Source of the DNA: DATFWC01 sp963777755
GTDB lineage: Bacteria > Pseudomonadota > Alphaproteobacteria > Rhizobiales > Xanthobacteraceae
Length of the DNA: 64,000 nt
Assembly: GCA_963777755.1 (NCBI GenBank)
Contig: CAVZSC010000007.1
Coordinates: 106,811-170,810 of the forward strand
Direction of reading: 5' to 3'
Part shown: piece after piece, positions 26,287-35,184 of the stretch
How positions within the stretch are numbered: the first letter of the stretch is position 1
How the letters are laid out: each line of letters starts with the position of its first letter
Made by a program: the position numbers and the translations under genes
Notes under the pieces: model-generated
Told to the model about the DNA's origin: nothing
What the model saw: the letters and a program-made list of their open reading frames with translations, nothing else
The model's database searches: none

Positions 26287-26576
26287 CACGGTTCTAAGCT
26301 CCCTTCGACCTCGTTCGGGCCACCGCGATGCTCGTCAAACCCTGTACTGGCGCTCAAGGCGCAACCTCCTACTGGACGTCCATCGCGGCCGCCCTGCCGG
26401 GGCACATGTCCTCCCCAGGTGCTCAAGGCGCAGGTGGCTGCAGGTAGCGCGCAGTCGGATGGGGTGTTTCGCTGCCGTGCCATTTCCCCCACCCGCCTGC
26501 GGGCCGAAGCTTCTGATACAAGCTTTGGAGGGAGTGAAGCCCTTCGGCGGGCGAAGGCCCGGCGCCTTCGGCGCCA

Positions 26577-26609
26577 CCCTCCCCCGCAAGCGGCGCAAGC
26601 GGGGGAGGG
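26577..26609. repeat. REP-like hairpin upstream of murE
   Basis: CCCTCCCCCGC and GCGGGGGAGGG enclose AAGCGGCGCAA. It is part of a longer patch (about 26476-26620) of nested hairpins, including GGCGCC-TTC-GGCGCC. This is the same family as the repeat inside the hydantoinase gene. Together with the IS end it fills 26290-26663, where no gene is seen. Confidence 0.75.
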
Positions 26610-26663
26610 ATGAAGCAAGCCGCGCGTGCGTGCACAATCCCGCAACATGCTAAAAGCTCCCCC

Positions 26664-28133
26664 ATGAGCCGAATCGCCACAAAGCTCCTCCGCGACCTCA
26701 TCGGCGCGGACGGCGCCTATCAGCCGCGCTTTGCGGAGCTTCCTGTTACCGACCTCACCGCCGACAGCCGCCGGGTCACGCCCGGCGCCCTGTTCGTCGC
26801 CATTCCGGGCACCAAGGCCGATGGGCTGCAATACGTGACCGACGCCGTCGCCAAGGGTGCTCTTGCCATCATGGCCGAGCAGGCGCCGACGTCACTCCCC
26901 GACGGCATCGCCGTCGTCAAGGTTGCGAATGCGCGGCGCGCGCTGTCGCTTGCCGCAGCGCGCTTTCACGCCCGCCAGCCCGCGACCATCGCGGCGATCA
27001 CCGGCACCAGCGGCAAGACCTCGGTCGCCGCCTTCACCCGGCAGATCTGGGCGGCGCTCGGTCACCAGGCCGCCAGCATCGGCACGGTCGGCATCGTCTC
27101 CCCGCAGGGGGAGACGTACGGCTCGCTGACCACGCCCGATCCGGTCGACCTGCACCGCACCTTGGACTCGCTTGCCCACGAGGGCGTCACCCATCTCGCC
27201 ATCGAGGCCTCCTCGCACGGGCTCGATCAGCACCGCCTCGACGGCGTGCGCGTCACCGCCGGCGGCTTCACCAACCTGTCGCGCGATCATCTCGACTACC
27301 ATCCGACGGTCGAGCACTACCGCGACGCCAAGCTGCGCCTGTTCGGCGGGCTGCTCCCTGCGGGAGCAGCGGCCGTGATCGCGGCCGATCACGCCGAGGC
27401 GGAGGCGTTCCTTGCCGTGGCGCGGGAGCGCGGGCTGCGCCTCGTCACGGTCGGGCGCAGTGGTGAGGATATCCGCCTCGCCGGGGTGGCGATCGACGGC
27501 TTCGCGCAGCGTCTCGAGCTGGCGCACGGCGGCAGGACATATCGCGTGCGCTTGCCGCTGGTGGGCGCGTTCCAGGTCGAGAACGCGCTGGTCGCGGCGG
27601 GATTCGGGATTGTGACGGGCGGCGATCCGGCGGCGGTGTTTGCCGCCCTGGAGCGGCTCGCCGGCGCCAAGGGCCGCCTCGATCTGGTCGGCGACAAGGC
27701 GGGCGCGCCGATCTTCGTCGATTACGCGCACAAGCCCGACGCGCTGGCGAAGGCGCTCGAGGCGCTGCGCCCCTACGTGCGGCGCCGGCTGACCGTGGTG
27801 CTCGGCTGCGGCGGCGACCGCGACCGGGGAAAGCGCCCGCTGATGGGGGCGATCGCCGCCGAGAAGGCCGACCGCGTCATCGTCACCGACGACAATCCGC
27901 GCAGCGAGGATCCGGCCGCGATCCGCGCCGCGATCCTGAAAGCCGCGCCGGGCGCGCTGGAGATCGGCGACCGCGGCGAGGCGATCCGCCGGGGGGTCGA
28001 CGAACTCGACCCCGGGGACGTCCTGCTGATCGCCGGCAAGGGTCATGAAAGCGGCCAAATCGTCGGCGACCGGGTATTGCCGTTCAGCGATCATGCGGCC
28101 GTGCTGGCCGCTCTCGAGGGGAAGGCGGCATGA
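26664..28133 (+). CDS. murE: UDP-MurNAc-tripeptide synthetase MurE
   Basis: 489 residues. Adds meso-diaminopimelate to UDP-MurNAc-L-Ala-D-Glu. ATP loop GTSGKT at 114-119 (Ser replaces the usual Asn), the lysine to be carbamylated in EHYRDAKLRLF, and the DAP-selecting motif DDNPRSEDP near residue 407. ATG 26664 begins the conserved N-terminus; the ribosome site is weak. The stop overlaps the murF start (ATGA). Its native upstream link to ftsI has been replaced by the IS and repeats, so expression may depend on a promoter there. Confidence 0.96.
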   Translation: MSRIATKLLRDLIGADGAYQPRFAELPVTDLTADSRRVTPGALFVAIPGTKADGLQYVTDAVAKGALAIMAEQAPTSLPDGIAVVKVANARRALSLAAARFHARQPATIAAITGTSGKTSVAAFTRQIWAALGHQAASIGTVGIVSPQGETYGSLTTPDPVDLHRTLDSLAHEGVTHLAIEASSHGLDQHRLDGVRVTAGGFTNLSRDHLDYHPTVEHYRDAKLRLFGGLLPAGAAAVIAADHAEAEAFLAVARERGLRLVTVGRSGEDIRLAGVAIDGFAQRLELAHGGRTYRVRLPLVGAFQVENALVAAGFGIVTGGDPAAVFAALERLAGAKGRLDLVGDKAGAPIFVDYAHKPDALAKALEALRPYVRRRLTVVLGCGGDRDRGKRPLMGAIAAEKADRVIVTDDNPRSEDPAAIRAAILKAAPGALEIGDRGEAIRRGVDELDPGDVLLIAGKGHESGQIVGDRVLPFSDHAAVLAALEGKAA

Positions 28134-29566
28134 GCGATAGTGCGCCCTGGAGCGTCGAGGCGATGACCGCCGCGATGGGGGCCGAGCCGAGCGGGCCGTT
28201 GCCGGAGATCGTCTCCGGCCTGTCGATCGACAGCCGCACCATGGCGGCGGGCGAAGCGTTTTTCGCGATCACCGGCGATGCGCGCGACGGACATGCGTTC
28301 GTGCCGGCCGCGCTCGAGGCCGGCGCCGGCCTCGCGGTGGTCGCGCGCGACAAGCGTGCGACGCTGCCGAGCGATGCGCCGCTCCTCGTCGTCCCCGACG
28401 TCCTGGCCGCGCTCGCCGACCTCGCCCGTGCGTCGCGCGCACGCTCGAGAGCCCGCGTCGTCGCCGTCACCGGCTCGGTCGGCAAGACCAGCACCAAGGA
28501 GGCGCTGCGCCTCGCGCTCGGCAAGTCAGGCGCGACGCACGCTTCGCTCGCCTCCTACAACAATCACTGGGGCGTGCCGCTGTCGCTGGCGCGCATGCCG
28601 GCGGCGACCCAATACGCCGTGTTCGAGATCGGTATGAACCATGCGGGCGAGATCACGCCGCTCACCCGCCTGGTTCGCCCGCACGTCGCGATCGTCACCA
28701 CGATCGAGCCGGTGCATCTGGAATATTTCGACACCCTGGACGCGATTGCCGACGCCAAGGCGGAGATCTTCCTCGGCCTCGAGCCGGGCGGTAGCGCGCT
28801 CCTCAATCGCGACAACCCGCACTATGGGCGACTTGCGGCCGCGGCCGAGGCGGCCGGCGCGCGCGTCGTCGCGTTCGGCGAAGATCCCGCGGCCGACGCG
28901 CGGCTGGTCAAGCTGTCGCTGCAGGCGGAATCCTCCACCGTCGAGGCGCGCATCCTCGGCGCCGACGTCACCTACAAGCTCGGCGCGCCGGGCCGCCACC
29001 TGGTGATGAACTCGCTCGCCGTGCTCGCCGCCGCGTCGCTCGCCGGCGCGGACCTCGCGCTCGCTGCGCTGGCGCTGGCGGAGCTCGAGCCGCCGTCCGG
29101 CCGCGGCCAGCGGATCGCGCTCAGCCTGCCCGGGGGCGGCAGCGCGCTCCTGATCGACGAGAGCTACAACGCCAATCCCGCCTCCATGCGCGCCGCGCTC
29201 GCGCTGCTCGGCCAGGCGAAGATCGGACGCAAGAGCCGGCGCATCGCGGTGCTCGGCGACATGCTCGAGCTCGGGCCCGCGGGGCCCGACCTGCATCGCG
29301 GCCTGGTCGAGCCGGTGCTCGCCCACGACATCGACTGCGTGTTCTGCGCCGGGCCGCTGATGCGCAGCCTGTGGGAGGCCCTTCCCTCCGAGCGTCGGGG
29401 CGGCTATGCGGAGAGCTCCGCCGCCCTGGAGCCGCAGGTGCTGACGCGTATCGCCGACGGCGACGTCATCATGGTGAAGGGCTCGCTCGGCTCGAAAATG
29501 GGGCCGATCGTCAAGACGCTGACACAGCGCTATCGTCGCCGCACGCCGCAGGAGGCGACCGCTTAG
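28130..29566 (+). CDS. murF: UDP-MurNAc-tripeptide-D-Ala-D-Ala ligase MurF
   Basis: 478 residues. Joins D-Ala-D-Ala to the UDP-MurNAc tripeptide in the cytoplasm. ATP loop VTGSVGKTSTKEAL at about 113-126, substrate motif ASYNNHWGVPLSLARM, and the C-terminal LLIDESYNANPASMRAAL. Length is usual. Overlaps murE by four bases and is followed by mraY after ten bases, so it is translationally linked in the operon. Confidence 0.96.
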   Translation: MSDSAPWSVEAMTAAMGAEPSGPLPEIVSGLSIDSRTMAAGEAFFAITGDARDGHAFVPAALEAGAGLAVVARDKRATLPSDAPLLVVPDVLAALADLARASRARSRARVVAVTGSVGKTSTKEALRLALGKSGATHASLASYNNHWGVPLSLARMPAATQYAVFEIGMNHAGEITPLTRLVRPHVAIVTTIEPVHLEYFDTLDAIADAKAEIFLGLEPGGSALLNRDNPHYGRLAAAAEAAGARVVAFGEDPAADARLVKLSLQAESSTVEARILGADVTYKLGAPGRHLVMNSLAVLAAASLAGADLALAALALAELEPPSGRGQRIALSLPGGGSALLIDESYNANPASMRAALALLGQAKIGRKSRRIAVLGDMLELGPAGPDLHRGLVEPVLAHDIDCVFCAGPLMRSLWEALPSERRGGYAESSAALEPQVLTRIADGDVIMVKGSLGSKMGPIVKTLTQRYRRRTPQEATA

Positions 29567-29576
29567 GGCTCCTCGC

Positions 29577-30662
29577 ATGCTGTATTGGTTGATCCAGTTT
29601 TCCGACCGCATCTCGGTCCTCAATGTGTTCCGCTACCTGACGGTGCGCACCGGCGGCGCGGCGACGACCGCGTTCTTCTTCGTCTTCCTGTTCGGCCCGT
29701 GGATCATCGACCACCTGCGCCTGCGCCAGGGCAAGGGCCAGCCGATCCGCCAGGACGGGCCGGCGTCGCACCTGATCGCCAAGCGGGGGACGCCCACCAT
29801 GGGCGGGCTGATGATCCTCTCCGGAGTCACGGTTGCGACCGTGCTGTGGGCGAACCCGGTCAACCCCTATGTCTGGATCGTGCTCGGGGTGACGCTCTCG
29901 TTCGGGCTGGTCGGCTTCTATGACGACTACCTGAAAGTCACCAAGCAGACCCACGCGGGCATTTCTGGGCGCACGCGCCTCGCCCTCGAGGCGGCGATCG
30001 CGCTCGCCGCCTGCTACGCCATCGCCCGGGTCGGGCGAGTGCCGTTCTCGACCTCGCTGGCGCTGCCCTTCATCAAGGAATGGGTGTTCGACCTCGGCTG
30101 GTTCTATCTCGTGTTCGGCACCTTCATCATTGTCGGCGCCGGCAACGCGGTGAACCTCACCGACGGCCTCGACGGGCTCGCCATCGGCCCGGTGATGACC
30201 TCGGCCCTGAGCTTCGGGCTCATCACCTATTTCGTCGGCAACGCGGTCTATTCCGATTACCTGCAGGTCAATTTCGTCATCGGCTCGGGCGAGATCGCCG
30301 TGCTGCTCGGCGCGGTCCTGGGGGCAGGCCTCGGCTTCCTGTGGTTCAACGCGCCACCCGCCTCGATCTTCATGGGCGATACCGGCTCGCTCGCGCTCGG
30401 CGGGCTGCTCGGCACCGTCGCGGTCGCCACCAAGCACGAGATCGTGCTCGGCATCGTCGGCGGCATCTTCGTCCTGGAAGCGGTCTCCGTCATCGTGCAA
30501 GTGGTGTCGTTCAAGCTCACCGGAAAACGCGTGTTCATGATGGCGCCGCTGCACCATCATTTCGAGCAGAAGGGCTGGACCGAGCCGCAGATCGTGATCC
30601 GCTTCTGGATCATCTCGATCGTGCTGGCGCTCGCCGGCCTGTCCACGCTGAAGCTGCGATGA
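29577..30662 (+). CDS. mraY: phospho-MurNAc-pentapeptide transferase MraY
   Basis: 361 residues, about ten membrane helices. Makes lipid I from UDP-MurNAc-pentapeptide and undecaprenyl phosphate. Signature motifs are all present: KRGTPTMGGL, FYDDYLKVTK, GNAVNLTDGLDGLA, FMGDTGSLALGG and MAPLHHHFEQKGW. Follows murF by ten bases. A dispersed repeat fills the gap to murD. Confidence 0.97.
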   Translation: MLYWLIQFSDRISVLNVFRYLTVRTGGAATTAFFFVFLFGPWIIDHLRLRQGKGQPIRQDGPASHLIAKRGTPTMGGLMILSGVTVATVLWANPVNPYVWIVLGVTLSFGLVGFYDDYLKVTKQTHAGISGRTRLALEAAIALAACYAIARVGRVPFSTSLALPFIKEWVFDLGWFYLVFGTFIIVGAGNAVNLTDGLDGLAIGPVMTSALSFGLITYFVGNAVYSDYLQVNFVIGSGEIAVLLGAVLGAGLGFLWFNAPPASIFMGDTGSLALGGLLGTVAVATKHEIVLGIVGGIFVLEAVSVIVQVVSFKLTGKRVFMMAPLHHHFEQKGWTEPQIVIRFWIISIVLALAGLSTLKLR

Positions 30663-30678
30663 TGTTTATTCTGTTCCC

Positions 30679-30797
30679 CGTCACCCTGAGGTGCTCGGTG
30701 CACGTTCGTGCACCGAGCCTCGAAGGGCGGGCCGTGCATCCCTCCATCCTTCGAGGCACGGCGCACGAAGAGTGCGCCATGCGCCTCAGGATGACGC
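30679..30797. repeat. dispersed palindromic repeat, GAGGTGCTCGG type, copy 1
   Basis: Starts CGTCACCCTGAGGTGCTCGG, ends GCCTCAGGATGACG, with internal hairpins GCTCGGTGCACG/CGTGCACCGAGC and GGCACGGCGCACGAAGAGTG. A second copy is at 47634-47796. It lies inside the dcw operon between mraY and murD and could stall or stop transcription there. Confidence 0.8.
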
Positions 30798-30822
30798 CTT
30801 TGGGTATGGACGGCGTCTTCCC

Positions 30823-32226
30823 ATGATCCCCGTCACCAGCTTCGCGGGGCGCCGCGTCGCGCTGTTCGGGCTCGGTGCCTCCGGCATGGCGAGCGCGCAC
30901 GCGCTCGTCGCCGGCGGCGCGAAGGTGATCGCCTGGGACGACGATGACCGCCGTGTCGCGCAGGCGGCGGCCGCCGGCATCGCGACCGCCGACCTGCGCC
31001 ATATCGACTGGTCCGGCATCGACGCCCTGGTGCTCACGCCGGGCGTGCCGCTCACGCATCCGGCACCGCACTGGTCGGTCGGGCTTGCGCGCAATGCCGC
31101 CAAGGAGGTGATCGGCGACATCGAGCTCTACTGTCGCGAGCGGCGGCGCGTCGCGCCGCAATCGCCGTTCGTCGCCATCACCGGCACCAACGGCAAATCG
31201 ACCACCACCGCGCTCGTCGCCCATGTGCTCGCCGAGGCCGGCTACGAGGCCGAGCTCGGCGGCAACATCGGCACGGCCATCCTGTCGCTCAAGGTCCCGG
31301 CGGCAGGCCGCGCCCACGTGATCGAATGCTCGTCCTACCAGATCGACCTCGCGCCCTCGCTCGACCCCCTGGTCGGCATCCTGCTCAACGTCACCGAGGA
31401 TCATCTCGACCGCCACGGCACGCTGGCTAACTACGCGGCCGTCAAGGAGCGACTGGTCGCCGGCGTGCCGGAGAACGGCACCGCGATCGTCGGCGTCGAC
31501 GACAACTGGTGCCAGGGGGCCGCCGACCGGCTCGAGCGCATGGGCAAGACTGTGGTCCGCGTCTCGGTGCGCCGTCCGCTCGCACACGGGCTCTACGTCG
31601 AGGCGGAGCGGATCATGCAGGCGGTCGGCGGCACCGCGCGCGAGATCGCCCATATCGGCGGCATCGGCTCGCTGCGCGGGGCGCACAACGCGCAGAATGC
31701 CGCCTGCGCGGCCGGCGCGGCGCTCGCGCTCGGGCTCACGTCCGAGGCGATCCAGCAGGCGTTGCGCTCGTTTCCCGGCCTGGCGCATCGCATGGAGCAG
31801 GTCGCGCGGCTCGACCGCGTGCTGTTCGTCAACGACTCCAAGGCGACCAACGCGGACGCCGCCGCCCGCGCGCTCGCGAGCTTCTCCGACATCTTCTGGA
31901 TCGCCGGCGGCAAGCCGAAGACCGGCGGCATCGCGAGCCTCGCGGGCTATTTCCCGCGCATCCGCAAGGCCTACCTGATCGGCGAGGCGGCCGCGGAGTT
32001 CGCGCAGACCCTGGACGGCCAAGTGGCTTACGAGACTTGCGAGACCCTCGACCGCGCGGTGGGCGCGGCCGCGCGCGACGCCAAGGCCGCGAGCATGCCC
32101 GAGCCCGTGGTGCTGCTCTCGCCCGCCTGCGCGTCGTTCGACCAGTACCCCAATTTCGAGGTGCGCGGCGCCAGGTTCCGCGAGCTGGTGCAGGCGCTGC
32201 CAGGGGTGCGGCCGGCGCTGCCGTGA
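30823..32226 (+). CDS. murD: UDP-MurNAc-L-Ala:D-Glu ligase MurD
   Basis: 467 residues. Adds D-glutamate to UDP-MurNAc-L-Ala. N-terminal nucleotide fold FAGRRVALFGLGASGMASA, ATP loop AITGTNGKSTTTALV, NVTEDHLDRHGTLANYAAVK, VNDSKATNADA, and LLSPACASFDQYPNFEVRG. ATG 30823 begins the conserved N-terminus, just after the repeat. It is the last cell-wall gene here: the expected ftsW, murG, murC and murB do not follow. Confidence 0.96.
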   Translation: MIPVTSFAGRRVALFGLGASGMASAHALVAGGAKVIAWDDDDRRVAQAAAAGIATADLRHIDWSGIDALVLTPGVPLTHPAPHWSVGLARNAAKEVIGDIELYCRERRRVAPQSPFVAITGTNGKSTTTALVAHVLAEAGYEAELGGNIGTAILSLKVPAAGRAHVIECSSYQIDLAPSLDPLVGILLNVTEDHLDRHGTLANYAAVKERLVAGVPENGTAIVGVDDNWCQGAADRLERMGKTVVRVSVRRPLAHGLYVEAERIMQAVGGTAREIAHIGGIGSLRGAHNAQNAACAAGAALALGLTSEAIQQALRSFPGLAHRMEQVARLDRVLFVNDSKATNADAAARALASFSDIFWIAGGKPKTGGIASLAGYFPRIRKAYLIGEAAAEFAQTLDGQVAYETCETLDRAVGAAARDAKAASMPEPVVLLSPACASFDQYPNFEVRGARFRELVQALPGVRPALP

Positions 32227-32263
32227 AGCCGGATGTGAATGTGCGGCACACGCCGGCGCGCGA

Positions 32264-32866
32264 TCAATCCGCCATCGCGCCGCGTTGCCAGCGATAGATG
32301 TCGATCCGCGCGTACAGGCCGTTCACGCAATACGGCTCTTCGCGAAAGAATTCGTCGAGGGCGGCGCGGTCGGGAAACTCGTAGATCATGGCGCTGCCGA
32401 GCCACGGCGCGCCGCTCGCGTCGGTAAGCGGGCCGCGCGCGAGGCAGTTGCTGGCGTCCTTGGGAATCAAGTGCGCGCGATGCGCCTCGACGATCGCATT
32501 GCGCCGATCGGTCGCGTTTGGCACCGCAACGCCATGGAAGAAGAAGCCCTGCAGATCCGCGCGCGGGGGATGCGACACCTGCCGGTGCGGGAGCGCGCAC
32601 TTCCAGCCGCTCACGATCGACCAGCCATAGAGGCCGGCCTGGGCGAACGGGTCCTCCGCCAGGAACGAATGCATGGCCTCCGCCGTCGTGCCGGGGAAAT
32701 CGGTCTGGTAGGCGTAGCCGGCGGGAGCGCCGTCCTGGTGGCGGATCGGCCCGTAGGTTACGAGAACGTCGCGATGTCGCTTAAGGAACCGTGCGTGCGC
32801 GGCGCGTAGCGATGGGTCGCCTGCGGCGAGATCGGTGGTCGTGAACCGGAGTGCGACCTGGGCCAT
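32264..32866 (-). CDS. YciI-like protein with two tandem domains
   Basis: 200 residues made of two YCII-type (dimeric alpha-beta barrel) halves. The first (ARFLKRHRDVLVTYGPI...FLAEDPFAQAGLYGWSIVSGWK) and second (EAHRAHLIP...FFREEPYCVNGLYARIDIYRW) share the pattern acidic-(E/D)-DPF/EPY then GLY. YciI relatives bind small ligands; some are enzymes. The role is unknown. It is convergent with murD and divergent from eutB. Confidence 0.8.
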   Translation of the reverse strand: MAQVALRFTTTDLAAGDPSLRAAHARFLKRHRDVLVTYGPIRHQDGAPAGYAYQTDFPGTTAEAMHSFLAEDPFAQAGLYGWSIVSGWKCALPHRQVSHPPRADLQGFFFHGVAVPNATDRRNAIVEAHRAHLIPKDASNCLARGPLTDASGAPWLGSAMIYEFPDRAALDEFFREEPYCVNGLYARIDIYRWQRGAMAD

Positions 32867-32984
32867 GGATTCGTTCCTCGGATCCTGAACATCGCGCTTC
32901 CCGCGACGGAAATAGCACAGATATTCGCCGATACCTGCCCGGTTCCGCTATAGTCCGGTTCAGCACACTGCTTGAACCACTGCG

Positions 32985-34361
32985 ATGTACGCCGCCACCA
33001 TCGGAGCCCGCCGCTACACCTTCGCCGACCTGGCGAGCCTGCTCGCCAAGGCCTCGCCGTTGCGCAGCGGCGATCAGCTTGCAGGGCTGGCGGCGGAGAC
33101 CGGGGAGGAGCGCGTGGCCGCGCAGTATGCGCTCGCCGAGCTGCCGCTGACGACGTTCCTGAACGAGACCGTCGTTCCCTACGAGACCGACGAGGTGACG
33201 CGGCTCATCATCGATACGCATGATCAGGCGGCGTTCACCCCCATCGCCCATCTCACCGTCGGTGGGTTACGGGACTGGCTCCTCTCCGATGCGGCAACCA
33301 CGGAGACGCTCGCTGCGATCGCACCCGGCATTACCCCCGAGATGGCGGCGGCGGTGAGCAAGATCAGCCGGGCGCAGGACCTCATGGTGATGGCGGCGAA
33401 ATGCCGGGTCGTCACCCGCTTCCGCAACACCGTCGGCCTGCCCGGGCGCCTCTCGGTGCGGCTGCAGCCCAACCATCCGACCGACGATGCGCGCGGCATC
33501 GCGGCGAGCATCCTCGACGGCCTGCTGCTCGGCGCGGGCGACGCCGTCATCGGCATCAACCCGGCGACCGACAGCCCCGAGCGAGCGCACGCGCTCACCT
33601 GCATGCTCGACGAGATCATCGCCAGGCTCGAGATCCCGACGCAGGGCTGCGTGCTGGCGCACGTGACGACCACGCTCGACCTGATCCGCAAGGGCTCGCC
33701 GGTCGACCTCGTGTTCCAGTCGATCGCCGGGACGCAGGCCGCCAACAAGAGCTTCGGCATCGACCTTACGCTGCTCGCCGAGGCGCGCGCGGCGGCGCTG
33801 TCGCTCGGCCGCGGCACGGTCGGCGACAACGTGATGTATTTCGAGACCGGCCAAGGCAGCGCGCTTTCGGCCAACGCGCATCACGGCGTCGACCAGCAGA
33901 CGCTCGAGGCGCGCGCCTATGCGGTCGCGCGCGCCTTCCAGCCGCTCCTGGTCAACACCGTGGTCGGCTTCATCGGGCCCGAATACCTGTTCGACGGCAA
34001 GCAGATCACGCGCGCCGGGCTGGAGGACCATTTCTGCGGCAAGCTGATGGGCGTGCCGATGGGGGTCGACGTCTGCTACACCAACCACGCCGAGGCCGAT
34101 CAGGACGACATGGACGCGCTGCTGGCGCTGCTGGTCGCGTCCGGCGTCACCTACGTGATGGGCGTGCCGGGCGCCGACGACGTCATGCTGGGCTATCAGA
34201 GCACCTCGTTCCACGACGCACTCGCCATGCGCGACCTGTTCGGCCGCCGCCCGGCGCCGGAGTTCGAGGCATGGCTCGCCCGGGAGGGCCTGATGGATGC
34301 GGCGGCGCGCATCCGGCCGCTCGCGTTGCCGAGCCGCTTCCGCGCGCTCCTGCCGGCATGA
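32985..34361 (+). CDS. eutB: ethanolamine ammonia-lyase large subunit EutB
   Basis: 458 residues, the usual length. Coenzyme B12-dependent conversion of ethanolamine to acetaldehyde and ammonia. The family is clear from ANKSFGIDLTLLAEAR, VMYFETGQGSALSANAHHG, FIGPEYLFDGKQITRAGLEDHF, MGVDVCYTNHAEADQDDMD and VMGVPGADDVMLGYQSTSF. The small subunit follows after four bases. No microcompartment shell genes lie in the window, so this is the simple non-compartment form. Confidence 0.95.
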   Translation: MYAATIGARRYTFADLASLLAKASPLRSGDQLAGLAAETGEERVAAQYALAELPLTTFLNETVVPYETDEVTRLIIDTHDQAAFTPIAHLTVGGLRDWLLSDAATTETLAAIAPGITPEMAAAVSKISRAQDLMVMAAKCRVVTRFRNTVGLPGRLSVRLQPNHPTDDARGIAASILDGLLLGAGDAVIGINPATDSPERAHALTCMLDEIIARLEIPTQGCVLAHVTTTLDLIRKGSPVDLVFQSIAGTQAANKSFGIDLTLLAEARAAALSLGRGTVGDNVMYFETGQGSALSANAHHGVDQQTLEARAYAVARAFQPLLVNTVVGFIGPEYLFDGKQITRAGLEDHFCGKLMGVPMGVDVCYTNHAEADQDDMDALLALLVASGVTYVMGVPGADDVMLGYQSTSFHDALAMRDLFGRRPAPEFEAWLAREGLMDAAARIRPLALPSRFRALLPA

Positions 34362-34365
34362 GCGC

Positions 34366-35184
34366 ATGAGCGACGATCCTCCGGCAGCGCCATCGGCTTC
34401 CTCGCCGCCGGAGCGCGTCGGCGACGACGACGGCCTGTGGGGAGCGTTGCGCCGGCTGACGGCGGCGCGCATCGGCCTCAAACGCAGCGGCGCGTCGCTC
34501 GCGACCGCGCCGCTGCTTGAGTTCCAGCTGGCGCACGCCCGCGCACGCGATGCGGTGCACGAGCCGCTCGACACCGCTCGCCTCGCCGCCGACCTCGCCG
34601 GGCTCGGCATGCCGCTGCTCGAAGTCGCCAGCGCCGCGGAAGACCGGCAACGCTACCTGCTGCGTCCCGATCTCGGTCGCCGGCTCGCGGGCGACGCCGG
34701 GGCTGCGCTCGCGCCGCACGCGGGCGCCTACGACCTTGCGTTGGTCGTCGCCGACGGCCTCTCGGCGCGCGCCGTGCAGACGCATGCGCCGCCCGTGCTG
34801 GCGGGCATTCTGCCCGCTCTGATCGCCGAGGACTGGCGCATCGCGCCCATCGTCATCGTGCGCCACGGCCGCGTCGCGGTCGGCGACGGGGTCGCGGCGG
34901 CGCTCGGCGCCGCGTGTGTCGCGGTGCTCATCGGCGAGCGCCCGGGGCTGAGCGCGCCCGACAGCATGGGCGCGTACCTGACCTGGCAGCCGGCCCCGCA
35001 CACCACCGACGCGGAGCGCAACTGCATCTCCAACATCCGCCCCGAAGGCATCGGCTACGCCGACGCCGCCTTCAAGCTCGCGCATCTGCTGCGCGCCATG
35101 CGGGCGCGCCGCGTCTCGGGCGTTCAGTTGAAGGACGACTCGGATCGGCTGTTGATCGGCGAGCCACAACCCAGGAGAACCTGA
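34366..35184 (+). CDS. eutC: ethanolamine ammonia-lyase small subunit EutC
   Basis: 272 residues from ATG 34366. Family motifs: LTAARIGLKRSGASLAT, LEFQLAHARARDAVHEPLD, LVVADGLSARAVQ, LIGERPGLSAPDSMGAYLTW and the Cys region TTDAERNCISNIRPEG. It forms the B12-binding partner of EutB. Its TGA overlaps the ATG of the Bug receptor gene (TGATG), so the three genes form one operon. Confidence 0.94.
   Translation: MSDDPPAAPSASSPPERVGDDDGLWGALRRLTAARIGLKRSGASLATAPLLEFQLAHARARDAVHEPLDTARLAADLAGLGMPLLEVASAAEDRQRYLLRPDLGRRLAGDAGAALAPHAGAYDLALVVADGLSARAVQTHAPPVLAGILPALIAEDWRIAPIVIVRHGRVAVGDGVAAALGAACVAVLIGERPGLSAPDSMGAYLTWQPAPHTTDAERNCISNIRPEGIGYADAAFKLAHLLRAMRARRVSGVQLKDDSDRLLIGEPQPRRT

Larger units (their letters stand above)
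24915..26372 (-). mobile_element. IS110-family insertion sequence between ftsI and murE
   Basis: The transposase (25036-26286, minus) is flanked by a nine-base direct repeat ACCTCCTAC at 24915-24923 and 26364-26372. These would bound an element of about 1.45 kb, a normal IS110 size. The ends are inferred from this repeat alone, since IS110 members lack clear terminal inverted repeats. Both flanks show remnants of CCCTCC/GGGGAGG palindromic repeats, a known kind of target for this family. Beyond the right end, to murE at 26664, lies only repeat sequence. Confidence 0.6.
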
